The position numbers and the translations under genes were made by a program. Shown here piece after piece: positions 1 to 5,055 of a stretch of DNA of 5,055 nucleotides (positions are counted from its first letter, which is position 1; every line of letters begins with the position of its first letter). The stretch is from positions 1 to 5,055 of the forward strand of contig JAIVER010000126.1 in NCBI GenBank assembly GCA_023864145.1, read 5' to 3'. Source of the DNA: Thiohalomonas sp. (lineage in GTDB: Bacteria > Pseudomonadota > Gammaproteobacteria > GRL18). Below the pieces are notes generated by a model, which saw nothing but the letters and a program-made list of their open reading frames with translations, was not told where the DNA came from and did no database searches.

Positions 1-89
1 TTTTACCGAACATTGGAAAATCATTAGATTCTCGAATTAATGATAATTTCCAAGTGTTCGATCCTGCATTTTCAAGTTGATTGGGTATA
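1..89 (+). repeat. MITE-like element end, left copy (partial)
   Basis: This is one end of a MITE-like repeat. It matches the reverse complement of 4967-5055 at 87 of 89 bases (differences at positions 10 and 44). From about base 38 to 89 it matches an arm of the palindrome at 650-766. The outer terminus of the element (ending TTGATTGGG-TATA) points inward, 9 bp before the start codon at 99, so the body of the element extends beyond the window. The inner part (1-30) differs from the central copy: the second arm is diverged, so this copy is an imperfect palindrome of a different subtype. Classification as a MITE is inferred from copy number, terminal symmetry, TA junctions and absence of coding capacity. 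Confidence 0.8.
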
Positions 90-98
90 TAAAAAATA

Positions 99-308
99 AT
101 GAAATACACTTTTAGACACACCGCAATTATTGATCATGAGATTGAAGCTGACAATATTGTTGCTGCAAAAAAGAAGTTTTTCTCTGATGTTGCTGAAAGC
201 TCAGAATTTTTTACGACGGCTAAAAAAGTAGTCACAGACGAGCGCATCAAAATATTAAATGAAAATGAAGATCATATTGACACCTTTAATATTTATGATG
301 ACCTATAA
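99..308 (+). CDS. small hypothetical protein, 69 aa
   Basis: I do not recognise this protein. It is short, acidic and soluble, with no signal peptide or membrane segment. The N-terminal third looks like a beta-hairpin (KYTFRHTAIIDHEIEA) followed by a Lys-rich helix (AAKKKFF). The C-terminus is acidic and ends in DD-L. The ATG at 99 is the first in frame, but there is no clear Shine-Dalgarno sequence, only an A-rich stretch. The MITE-like repeat ends 9 bp upstream, so any native promoter and leader have been replaced or displaced. The stop at 306-308 is two bases from the stop of the rlmG remnant on the opposite strand, a tight convergent arrangement. That spacing suggests an old chromosomal gene boundary and supports this being a real gene. 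It could also be an N-terminally truncated fragment of a longer protein. Confidence 0.55.
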   Translation: MKYTFRHTAIIDHEIEADNIVAAKKKFFSDVAESSEFFTTAKKVVTDERIKILNENEDHIDTFNIYDDL

Positions 309-310
309 GA

Positions 311-652
311 CTAATTTTTAACCGCTTTTAGCACAAAAAATTTATTGTTTGCTGCAATAAATTCATGATTGTCAAAGATTTTTTGTAATTTCAAATGCTA
401 AGCTAAATGTCGGTTACCCACAATCCATAACTCACCACCTTTAAGAAGCGTCTTTTTTGATTGCTTAAACATTTGTCATGCAATGGCATCCCCTACTACA
501 TATTCCTGATGAAACGACGGATTGCACAAAATAAGATCAGTACTATTTTGCGGATAATCACTTAATGCATTGGATGCTTTATAAGTGACATTAACATCTT
601 CTGCCTGCAGATTTGCGTCTAAAGTCATTTTCGCTGAAGCAACAGCCATATA
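311..652 (-). pseudogene. rlmG: rlmG remnant (23S rRNA guanine methyltransferase), 3' part with two stops
   Basis: This is the C-terminal part of an RlmG-type SAM-dependent methyltransferase, the family that makes m2G1835 in 23S rRNA. Reading on the minus strand from 652, the family blocks YMAVASA, NALS, LCNPSFHQ, GGELWIVGNRHL and NKFFVLKA appear in order and in a single frame. Two stops interrupt that frame: TGA at 478-476, where the family has Trp (after GDAIA), and TAG at 400-398, where it has Tyr (after NRHLA). The catalytic NPPF motif reads NPSF (CCG to TCG at 517-515). The N-terminal half, including the nucleotide-binding glycine motif, is absent: homology stops at the TA where the central palindrome begins. 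The native stop TAG is at 313-311. Other genes here use TGG for Trp and ordinary stops, so stop-codon reassignment is unlikely. This is clearly a decayed, non-functional gene. Confidence 0.88.
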
Positions 653-766
653 TACCCAATCAACTTGAAAATGCAGGATCGAACACTTGGAAATTATCAT
701 TAATTCGAGAATCTAATGATAATTTCCAAGTGTTCGATCCTGCATTTTCAAGTTGATTGGGTATAT
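650..766. mobile_element. palindromic MITE-like element, central copy
   Basis: This is a near-perfect palindrome. The 52-nt arms at 651-702 and 714-765 are exact reverse complements, flanked by one more A/T pair, around an 11-nt centre. That centre itself pairs (ATTC with GAAT), leaving about a 2-nt loop and one bulged base. Each end reads TATA-CCCAATCAAC inward, consistent with insertion at TA and TA duplication. There is no coding capacity; the minus-strand frame that reads through it joins unrelated gene fragments. One arm matches the repeats at both window ends, while the second arm is fully symmetric here and diverged in those copies. Its two flanks belong to different genes (the rlmG remnant at 652 and the IS transposase remnant at 766), so this is not a simple insertion into one gene. 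Confidence 0.85.
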
Positions 767-848
767 CTCGTTCTTTTCCATTTCTAGAATGCTTATGTTG
801 CATTTCTAGAGCTGATTTTTCATGGACTGTGAGAGTAATTTGCGTCAT
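765..848 (-). pseudogene. IS630-family transposase, N-terminal fragment
   Basis: About 28 codons starting at ATG 848-846 encode MTQITLTVHEKSALEM followed by QHKHSRNGKERD. This resembles the start of IS630-family transposases, where a similar Leu/Glu-rich segment leads through 'RDRIKAVLL' into the helix-turn-helix domain (recognised from memory of the family). The frame is broken exactly after the RD, where GAT(A) meets the palindrome's TATA. The family would continue there with Arg-Ile-Lys (AGA or similar), so a TA target fits. No helix-turn-helix or DDE catalytic residues remain, so the fragment cannot encode transposase. A purine-rich stretch (AGAAGAAG) lies about 14-22 bases upstream of the ATG. 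Family assignment rests on only 28 residues. Confidence 0.6.
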
Positions 849-905
849 TGGATAATTTTGATCTTCTTCTCTATGAAAATCAAGCATTTTCATAGGTCAT
901 GGGTA
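766..905 (-). mobile_element. IS630-type insertion sequence fragment (5' end)
   Basis: This is the left end of an insertion sequence, read on the minus strand from 905. It starts at a TA (TATA-CCCATGACC...), contains a short hairpin, and then the start of a transposase gene. The element is cut off at 766 by the central palindrome after about 140 bp; its remainder is not in the window. The junction at 904-907 falls inside the rmuC reading frame at TCT-ATA, fitting the TA target preference of the IS630/Tc1-mariner superfamily. Its first 20 bases after the TA agree with the MITE-like repeat end at 13 positions, including CCCA at the tip and TGAAAATGC at bases 12-20. This suggests related ends. 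Confidence 0.65.
871..895. repeat. 10-bp hairpin inside the IS end
   Basis: Perfect inverted repeat with arms CTATGAAAAT and ATTTTCATAG and a 5-nt loop, CAAGC. It lies 9 bp inside the TA at 904-905, between the IS terminus and the transposase start. It could be a subterminal transposase-binding repeat, or a structure that protects the IS gene from read-through translation. Neither is shown by the sequence. Confidence 0.6.
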
Positions 906-1957
906 TAGACACAAACATTAGAACAAAATCTAAACAATGCAATTCACTAATAGAAGAATAATCTTTATCAGAAAGCAGTTTAATATGATTTTTTAACGAC
1001 TGAATATGACTCTTGAGCGCAGATTTTTGTTCATTTTTATCAATGGAGGCAGCATATTGAGCATAGCTTTTTAAGGATACTTTCGAATCAACTATCACTG
1101 TTTTTTTATCGGGTAAATTAATCACCACATCAGGACGTAACAGGTGATTATCCTCAGCACGAAAACAGGGCTGTATCTGGTATTCAAGATCCTTGCGTAA
1201 ACCACTACTTTCCAGCAGATTTTCTAAAACCATTTCGCCCCAATTGCCCTGAAACTTTACATCTCCCTTAAGCGCTCGGGTTAAGTTAACGGTATCTTCA
1301 CTAATCTGTTGAGTCACCTGATTGGCAAGTGACACTCTGTCTCGTGACTCAATTTCATGAATTTCTTGCACTTTTCGTTTAAATTCAGTAAATGAGTGAT
1401 TTCCTGTTGGTTAGATTCTTTCAACTGCTGAGAGTTTTGCGAAAAAATCTTATTGCCTAACTGTTCAAACTGCTCTAGAAGGTGTTGTTTTGCCTGCTCA
1501 AGATTTTCAATAATTAAATGCGTTGCTTTTAATTGTTCTTCAGCCTTAATCTGAGTCTCAGATAATTGTTTTTGATATTGGTAAGTTTCATCTCGTAGTT
1601 CCTGGGACTCTTCAAGGGATTTTTTCAATACGTCCTTATAATCATTAATTTGTGCCGCACGCGTCGCATAAATGGCTCTCAACTCATTCATTTTGGAGAG
1701 TTCATCAATTTTTTTTAAAAAAGCAATTTCCTTATCTGCTAACTGGTCACGTAAAATATCCAGTTCATTTTCAATATTTTGTAACCATGTTCCAGGATCT
1801 TACGTTCTGACTCATATTGAATTTGTAGTGTATGATTTTTTTGTTGAAGCAGACGGGTGATTTTTGAGCGTGACAGCAGCCAGAAAAAAATAATGCCTGT
1901 AAAGAAACTTGCACCTGAAGCTAAAATAATATTAATTAAAGTTTGATCTATTTGCAT
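904..1957 (-). pseudogene. rmuC: rmuC remnant: two frame breaks and IS-truncated 3' end
   Basis: RmuC is a membrane-anchored coiled-coil protein with a PD-(D/E)XK-like nuclease domain, linked to limiting recombination at inverted repeats. Three consecutive frames carry its parts in order. Frame 1 (ATG at 1957) gives an N-terminal membrane segment (about residues 8-28) and the coiled-coil start. Frame 2 (about 1790-1400) continues the coiled coil (ELDILRDQLADK, NELRAIYATR, LGNKIFSQNSQQL). Frame 3 (about 1393-905) carries the catalytic-domain blocks NLTRALKGD, QGNWGE, SSGLRKDLEYQ, VIVDSKVSL and LDFVLMFVSI. The first break, a 1-base loss, lies between about 1740 and 1800. The second, around 1385-1400, joins THLL to EFKRKVQEIH and appears to have lost several codons. 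The gene ends at the IS junction inside the FV-I-block, so the last third of the family's length is missing. The start codon directly abuts the znuB stop. Confidence 0.88.
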
Positions 1958-1960
1958 TTA
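1955..1960 (-). promoter_or_regulatory. TAA-ATG stop/start junction between znuB and rmuC
   Basis: On the minus strand the znuB stop codon TAA (1960-1958) is immediately followed by the rmuC start ATG (1957-1955) with no spacer. Such an abutting junction suggests reinitiation or translational coupling and places rmuC in the same transcript as the transporter genes. No good Shine-Dalgarno sequence is visible just upstream (AAAACGTTTTAAATAA-like A/T-rich sequence at the znuB end). Confidence 0.55.
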
Positions 1961-2779
1961 TTTAAAACGAATAAAGGATTTAGCCAGACTTGAGATGAAA
2001 TAGGCAATCCCGGCAACCAGAATAATAGTTGCTCCTGCCGGTAAATCAGGCTCATAGGATACAAAAAGTCCCGTCGATGTAAAAATCATACCTAATACTG
2101 AAGCCAATAACATCATCATACCAATAGAATGGACATATTGTTTAGCAATCGCCGCTGGTAAGGTTAGTAATGCAATAACAAGAATGAGGCCGACAACTTG
2201 AATAAGAAGCACCACGGTAATCGCAATAAGACACAATAGTAATAAATAAAAGAGATTAACATTAATAGCGCGCACAATTGCAAATTCAATATCAAATGAA
2301 ATCGCAACCAGTTGTTTATAAAATATGGCCACAAAAATAATAGTAATAATATCAAGCAAGAGCATAATAAAAAGCTGTTCATCTGAAATAATCAGAATAT
2401 TACCAAATAGAAATGACATTAAATTAGTATTATATCCATCTGATTTGCTTATAAATATAATACCAATAGCCATTCCGACAGCCCAAATAGCCCCAATAGT
2501 AGTATCTTCCTGATGCTGCCATTTAAGTTTTATGACACCAATAATAATGGCTGCCAGCAATGCAGCTACAAGTGCACCTGCGAAAGGATTGAGACCAAGA
2601 TAGTAGGCGATCCCCATCCCTCCTAAAACAGAGTGAGCAATCCCTCCCGCCATATAGCCAATGCGGTTAACAACAACAAAACTACCGGTCAGACCGCAAC
2701 CGATACTGGCCAGAATACCGCCAAGTAAAGCGTTTTGTAAAAATGACTGAGTTGCTAAAGTATTAAAAAATTCTAACAT
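1958..2779 (-). CDS. znuB: Zn/Mn ABC transporter permease (ZnuB-like)
   Basis: This is the inner-membrane channel subunit of an ABC-3 family metal importer, 273 aa, the usual full length. About eight or nine hydrophobic segments are visible, roughly at residues 17-37, 42-61, 66-84, 94-111, 128-153, 175-195, 197-212, 219-241 and 247-266. Family landmarks include GSFVVVNRIGYMAGGIAHSV (about 32-51, the conserved 'hs.lGG.G' region), LLTLPAAIAKQ (204-214), and SYEPDLPAGATIIL near the end (241-254). The start ATG (2779-2777) is preceded by an A/G-rich CAAGAAAAA stretch at suitable distance. It follows znuC after 26 nt and abuts rmuC. It would dimerise in the membrane, pair with two ZnuC subunits and receive metal from the periplasmic protein. 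The frame is intact. Zinc versus manganese cannot be decided from the permease alone. Confidence 0.93.
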   Translation of the reverse strand: MLEFFNTLATQSFLQNALLGGILASIGCGLTGSFVVVNRIGYMAGGIAHSVLGGMGIAYYLGLNPFAGALVAALLAAIIIGVIKLKWQHQEDTTIGAIWAVGMAIGIIFISKSDGYNTNLMSFLFGNILIISDEQLFIMLLLDIITIIFVAIFYKQLVAISFDIEFAIVRAINVNLFYLLLLCLIAITVVLLIQVVGLILVIALLTLPAAIAKQYVHSIGMMMLLASVLGMIFTSTGLFVSYEPDLPAGATIILVAGIAYFISSLAKSFIRFK

Positions 2780-2805
2780 GAAGATTTTTCTTGGGCCTAT
2801 GAGTA

Positions 2806-3534
2806 TTAATGATGGTGGTGAACTTCACTAACATGACCGCCATATAACTTGTGAATAGTATCACTGGTCACTGGTGTAGAATCATGACAAACCAAGGTTT
2901 TATTAAGACAAAAGACCTTATTAATATAGTCTGAAACAAAGGCGATATCATGTGAAATAATTAATATCGTCATCCTTTCATTGATAGCCTTAAATATATC
3001 AAATATATCTTTTTCAGCCCGCTGATCAATATTTGCAGTCGGTTCGTCTAAGAGCATAATTTCCGGCTCTGCAGCCAATGCACGTGCAACCAGTACTCTT
3101 TGCATTTGTCCACCTGACAGGGACTGTATTGAGCGCTGGGCAAGATCAAACACTTCTGTTTCCTGCATGACTTTTTGGGCTATAACTTTATCTTCCCTGC
3201 AATAACGTCCAAAACAAGAACTTACACCAAGCCTTCCCTGTAATACGGTATCTTGAACGGAAATTGGAAAATCATTATTAAAATTGGCGTATTGGGGTAC
3301 ATAGCCTATTGCTTTACGCTGGCTCTTTACAGGCTCTCCAAAAATAGAAATCTTACCTGATTGAGGTTTATACAAACCCAGAATTAATTTTATCAAACTG
3401 GTTTTACCTCCGCCGTTGGGGCCAACCAGCCCGGCAAAATCACCTTGTTCGATGGTCATATTGATATTTTCAAGAATTGATAAATTCTCAATAGAAAAAT
3501 TAAGATCGGTTATTTCAATGGCCGCTTTTGTCAT
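2806..3534 (-). CDS. znuC: Zn/Mn ABC transporter ATP-binding protein (ZnuC-like)
   Basis: This is the cytoplasmic ATPase that powers the importer. Numbered from the ATG at 3534 (242 aa), it has Walker A GPNGGGKTS (38-46), Q-loop GYVPQ (77-81), ABC signature LSGGQMQR (139-146), Walker B IMLLDEP (159-165) and H-loop SHD (His 195). All catalytic motifs are intact. The protein ends in GGHVSEVHHHH. Similar His-rich tails occur in metal-transporter ATPases and may sense or buffer metal (inference). A TTG at 3546 in the same frame would add four residues (MTKD). I prefer the ATG because neither has a clear Shine-Dalgarno sequence and the alignment core begins after it. It sits 26 nt after znuA and 26 nt before znuB. 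The FPISVQDTVLQGR segment is typical of the zinc/manganese subfamily. Confidence 0.94.
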   Translation of the reverse strand: MTKAAIEITDLNFSIENLSILENINMTIEQGDFAGLVGPNGGGKTSLIKLILGLYKPQSGKISIFGEPVKSQRKAIGYVPQYANFNNDFPISVQDTVLQGRLGVSSCFGRYCREDKVIAQKVMQETEVFDLAQRSIQSLSGGQMQRVLVARALAAEPEIMLLDEPTANIDQRAEKDIFDIFKAINERMTILIISHDIAFVSDYINKVFCLNKTLVCHDSTPVTSDTIHKLYGGHVSEVHHHH

Positions 3535-3560
3535 ATCTTTAGTCAATCAAAGTAACCCAA

Positions 3561-4421
3561 TTAAAAAAGTGCCTTATTTATTTTCTCAGCAATATCTTTC
3601 ATATTCGTTAAATAATCCAAAGCCAGGGGGTCAATAATCAGTAATTGAGCATCAACTGATCGGGCAATTGTCTGGGGGATGACTTGATTAAATTGTTTTT
3701 CGATTAAAATATATTTCACTTTTTTATCTTTAATGCGATTAATAACTTGTGAAATTTGTTTTGCTGAAGGTTCTTTACCATCCATTTCTATGGCTATCTG
3801 TGTGAGTCCATATTGTCTTGCAAAATAGGAAAAAGCCGGATGAAAAGTAACAAAGTTTGATTTATTATTGTCTTTAAAAAGCAACAATAAATCATTGTGT
3901 AACACATTAACTTTATCAGATAACTCTTTGTAATTATTAAAAAAGTAATTCTTATTTTGTACTGACATTCGAGATAATTCAGCAACAATAATTTTTGCCT
4001 GTTCAATCAGTAAAACAGGTGAAAGCCAGGTGTGTGGATCAAAAGAATGATGCTGTCCGGGCAATAACAGATGATTATCATGACCACTCAAATCATTTTC
4101 TGTAGGTTGAGTTTTTACAATTGAAATATTATCATTCAGTGAAGCGACACGCCTTATCCATACCTGTTCAAAAGGCATACCTATAGTAAAATAGACATCT
4201 GACTTTGAGTAGACAGACATCACTTTGGGTGAAGGTTCAAAAGTCGCCGGAGATTGACCGGGTTTTACCATAACATGGACATTTACTCTATCCCCGCCAA
4301 TTGTTTCCAGCAGATATTGTTGCGGCAAGATAGAAACAAAGGCTTCTATCCTGGCAGAATGAGCCAGAGAAGAGAAAAGAATAAAGAATATTAAAGTGTA
4401 TAATTTCAAATAGTTATTCAT
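3561..4421 (-). CDS. znuA: periplasmic Zn/Mn-binding protein (ZnuA-like, cluster A-I)
   Basis: This is the metal-binding protein of the importer, 286 aa. Residues 1-22 form a signal peptide (Lys, hydrophobic IFFILFSSLA core, AHS before Ala-23), with no lipobox Cys, so the protein should be soluble in the periplasm. The cluster A-I fold landmarks are present: ILPQQYLLETIGG (31-43), GQSPATFEPSPK (55-66), DPHTWLSP (128-135; His 130), FHPAFSYFARQYGL (193-206; His 194), IEMDGKEPSA (211-220) and IIDPLALDY (262-270; Asp 264). The likely ligands are His 130, His 194, Asp 264 and an acidic residue in 211-220. The first His of the common 'SPHxYEP' motif is Ala 59. A modest His-bearing loop (114-125: GHDNHLLLPGQHH) replaces the long His-rich loop of classic ZnuA. 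The start lies 5 nt after the M23 stop. Substrate could be Zn2+ or Mn2+. Confidence 0.9.
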   Translation of the reverse strand: MNNYLKLYTLIFFILFSSLAHSARIEAFVSILPQQYLLETIGGDRVNVHVMVKPGQSPATFEPSPKVMSVYSKSDVYFTIGMPFEQVWIRRVASLNDNISIVKTQPTENDLSGHDNHLLLPGQHHSFDPHTWLSPVLLIEQAKIIVAELSRMSVQNKNYFFNNYKELSDKVNVLHNDLLLLFKDNNKSNFVTFHPAFSYFARQYGLTQIAIEMDGKEPSAKQISQVINRIKDKKVKYILIEKQFNQVIPQTIARSVDAQLLIIDPLALDYLTNMKDIAEKINKALF

Positions 4422-4426
4422 ACTTA

Positions 4427-4969
4427 TTAATTCTTATTGATAGGTTTAATTAGTGATTCCATTGGCGACACCAGTAATTGCGGATCAACGCGGCGTTTAA
4501 AAACATTCATACGCCAGTCAAGATGTACCCCGGTAACACGCCCTGTTGCTCCCACCTGGGAAATTAAATCTCCCTGCTTGACCACATCCCCTTTATTGAT
4601 TAATAACTGACTCAAATGCAAAAAGGTAGATGAAAGCTCATGACCGTGATCCAAAATAATAGTACCTTCGGAAAAAAACATATCCTGATGTGGCAGAGTG
4701 ATCAGACCCGAAGCAGGAGCAACCACATTGCTTCCCGCTGGTGCTGCCACATCAACACCAAAATGTGGACGCAGTGCCTGGCTATTGAGTATGCGCTGAC
4801 TACTATAAACACCACTGATAGGACCGATAGTTGGCCAGATAAATGTTTCCAGATAATCAGGACGCTCGCCATCTCGTTTACGAGCTTGTGCTGCCTGCGC
4901 ACTCTCTTTTCTAATACGGCCAATACTCTGGTTTTCTTGGTGAAACTTTTGCCTTGGCAGGCCGTCTAT
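4427..4969 (-). CDS. M23 (LytM-type) peptidase, 5'-truncated by the right repeat
   Basis: This is the C-terminal part of an M23 family metallopeptidase-like protein, which act on peptidoglycan cross-links or activate amidases in the envelope. About 180 native codons remain. They begin with a basic, helix-rich linker (GLPRQKF..., RIRKESAQAAQARKRDGE), then the domain from FIWPTIGPISGVYSSQ. Zinc-site residues, counted from the first native Ile as 1: HFGVD gives His 69 and Asp 73; the TFLHLS block gives His 118; GVHLDWRM gives His 149. The usual terminal HxH is HxD here, a variant I recall in related M23 proteins. The signal peptide and N-terminal region are missing: the gene runs into the repeat at the TATA (4970-4967). 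A TTG at 4975 gives an apparent start inside the repeat but is unlikely to be genuine. It lies 5 nt upstream of znuA, so it is the first surviving gene of the series. Confidence 0.88.
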   Translation of the reverse strand: MDGLPRQKFHQENQSIGRIRKESAQAAQARKRDGERPDYLETFIWPTIGPISGVYSSQRILNSQALRPHFGVDVAAPAGSNVVAPASGLITLPHQDMFFSEGTIILDHGHELSSTFLHLSQLLINKGDVVKQGDLISQVGATGRVTGVHLDWRMNVFKRRVDPQLLVSPMESLIKPINKN

Positions 4970-5055
4970 ACCCAATCAACTTGAAAATGCAGGATCGAAC
5001 ACTTGGAAATTGTCATTAATTCGAGAATCTAATGATTTTCCAATGCTCGGTAAAA
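4967..5055 (-). repeat. MITE-like element end, right copy (partial, inverted)
   Basis: This is the inverted partner of the repeat at 1-89 (87 of 89 bases identical on reverse complement). The terminus TATA-CCCAATCAAC joins the M23 gene at its ATA-GAC codons, so a TA in the gene served as target. It belongs to the same diverged-second-arm subtype as the left copy (TAATGATTTTCC... rather than the symmetric arm of the central copy). Both window edges stop at the same base of the element, which is typical of contigs ending in repeats. The rest of the element is outside the window. Confidence 0.8.

Larger units (their letters stand above)
904..4969 (-). other. probable operon: M23 peptidase - znuA - znuC - znuB - rmuC
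   Basis: Five co-oriented genes with gaps of 5, 26, 26 and 0 nt read right to left. This spacing indicates a single transcript. No promoter, Zur-type operator or terminator is visible in the gaps, which are too short for them. The original promoter must have been upstream of the M23 gene, beyond the right-hand repeat. If the operon is still expressed, transcription must enter from outside the window, from the repeat, or from a cryptic promoter within the M23 gene. Confidence 0.7.

Noticed and set aside
63..93. Promoter in the element end (TATAAA-type -10) driving the small ORF
   Set aside because: No acceptable -35 hexamer is found at 16-18 bp, and transcription would start at the ATG itself. 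It is too weak to list as a feature.
339..363. AATTTATTG/CAATAAATT inverted repeat followed on the minus strand by a T run, resembling a terminator
   Set aside because: The stem is almost entirely A/T and lies inside the conserved NNKFFVLKA coding region of the rlmG remnant. It is probably chance or a by-product of codons.
476..478. TGA read as Trp (alternative genetic code) in the rlmG frame
   Set aside because: Nearby intact genes encode Trp with TGG, and a TAG also interrupts the same frame, so decay is the simpler explanation.
1..766. CRISPR or tandem repeat array from the recurring repeat
   Set aside because: Only three dispersed copies in mixed orientation, with no regular spacers.
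660..893. Minus-strand 77-codon open frame through the palindrome
   Set aside because: It is a chimera of the IS transposase start and the non-coding palindrome, with no coherent protein beyond the first part.
4640..4984. Plus-strand 114-codon open frame
   Set aside because: It is antisense to the clearly recognisable M23 domain and runs into the repeat. Its sequence shows no family features.

Overview
The window looks like AT-rich chromosomal DNA from a gammaproteobacterium. An RlmG-type rRNA methyltransferase remnant, an RmuC remnant and a ZnuABC-type metal importer all fit that group, but no species can be named from the sequence. Transposon-related repeats and broken genes sit next to intact metabolic genes. 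This suggests a genome under relaxed selection or recent transposon expansion, for example a host-associated lineage (inference).

Layout: both window ends carry the same 89-bp repeat in opposite orientation (1-89 and 4967-5055, 87/89 identical). A third, almost perfectly palindromic copy lies at 650-766. These appear to be MITE-like elements inserted at TA dinucleotides. After the left repeat comes an unknown 69-residue ORF on the + strand (99-308). It converges on the 3' remnant of rlmG (311-652, - strand), which has two in-frame stops and has lost its 5' part at the central palindrome. On the other side of the palindrome is the first 140 bp or so of an IS630-type insertion sequence (766-905). 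That IS end interrupts rmuC (904-1957, - strand), which also has two frame breaks.

The rest is one minus-strand gene series read from right to left: a 5'-truncated M23 (LytM-type) peptidase (4969-4427), a metal-binding periplasmic protein (znuA-like, 4421-3561), its ATPase (znuC-like, 3534-2806), its membrane permease (znuB-like, 2779-1958), then rmuC. Gaps are 5, 26, 26 and 0 nt, so this looks like an operon whose promoter lay beyond the right-hand repeat. The three transporter genes are intact and would together import Zn2+ (or Mn2+). Everything flanking them is truncated or decayed.

I see no convincing new defence or mobile system. The most unusual content is the repeat family itself: its likely kinship with the IS630 remnant, and the central palindrome joining two unrelated gene fragments, which implies a deletion or rearrangement between element copies or an assembly join.
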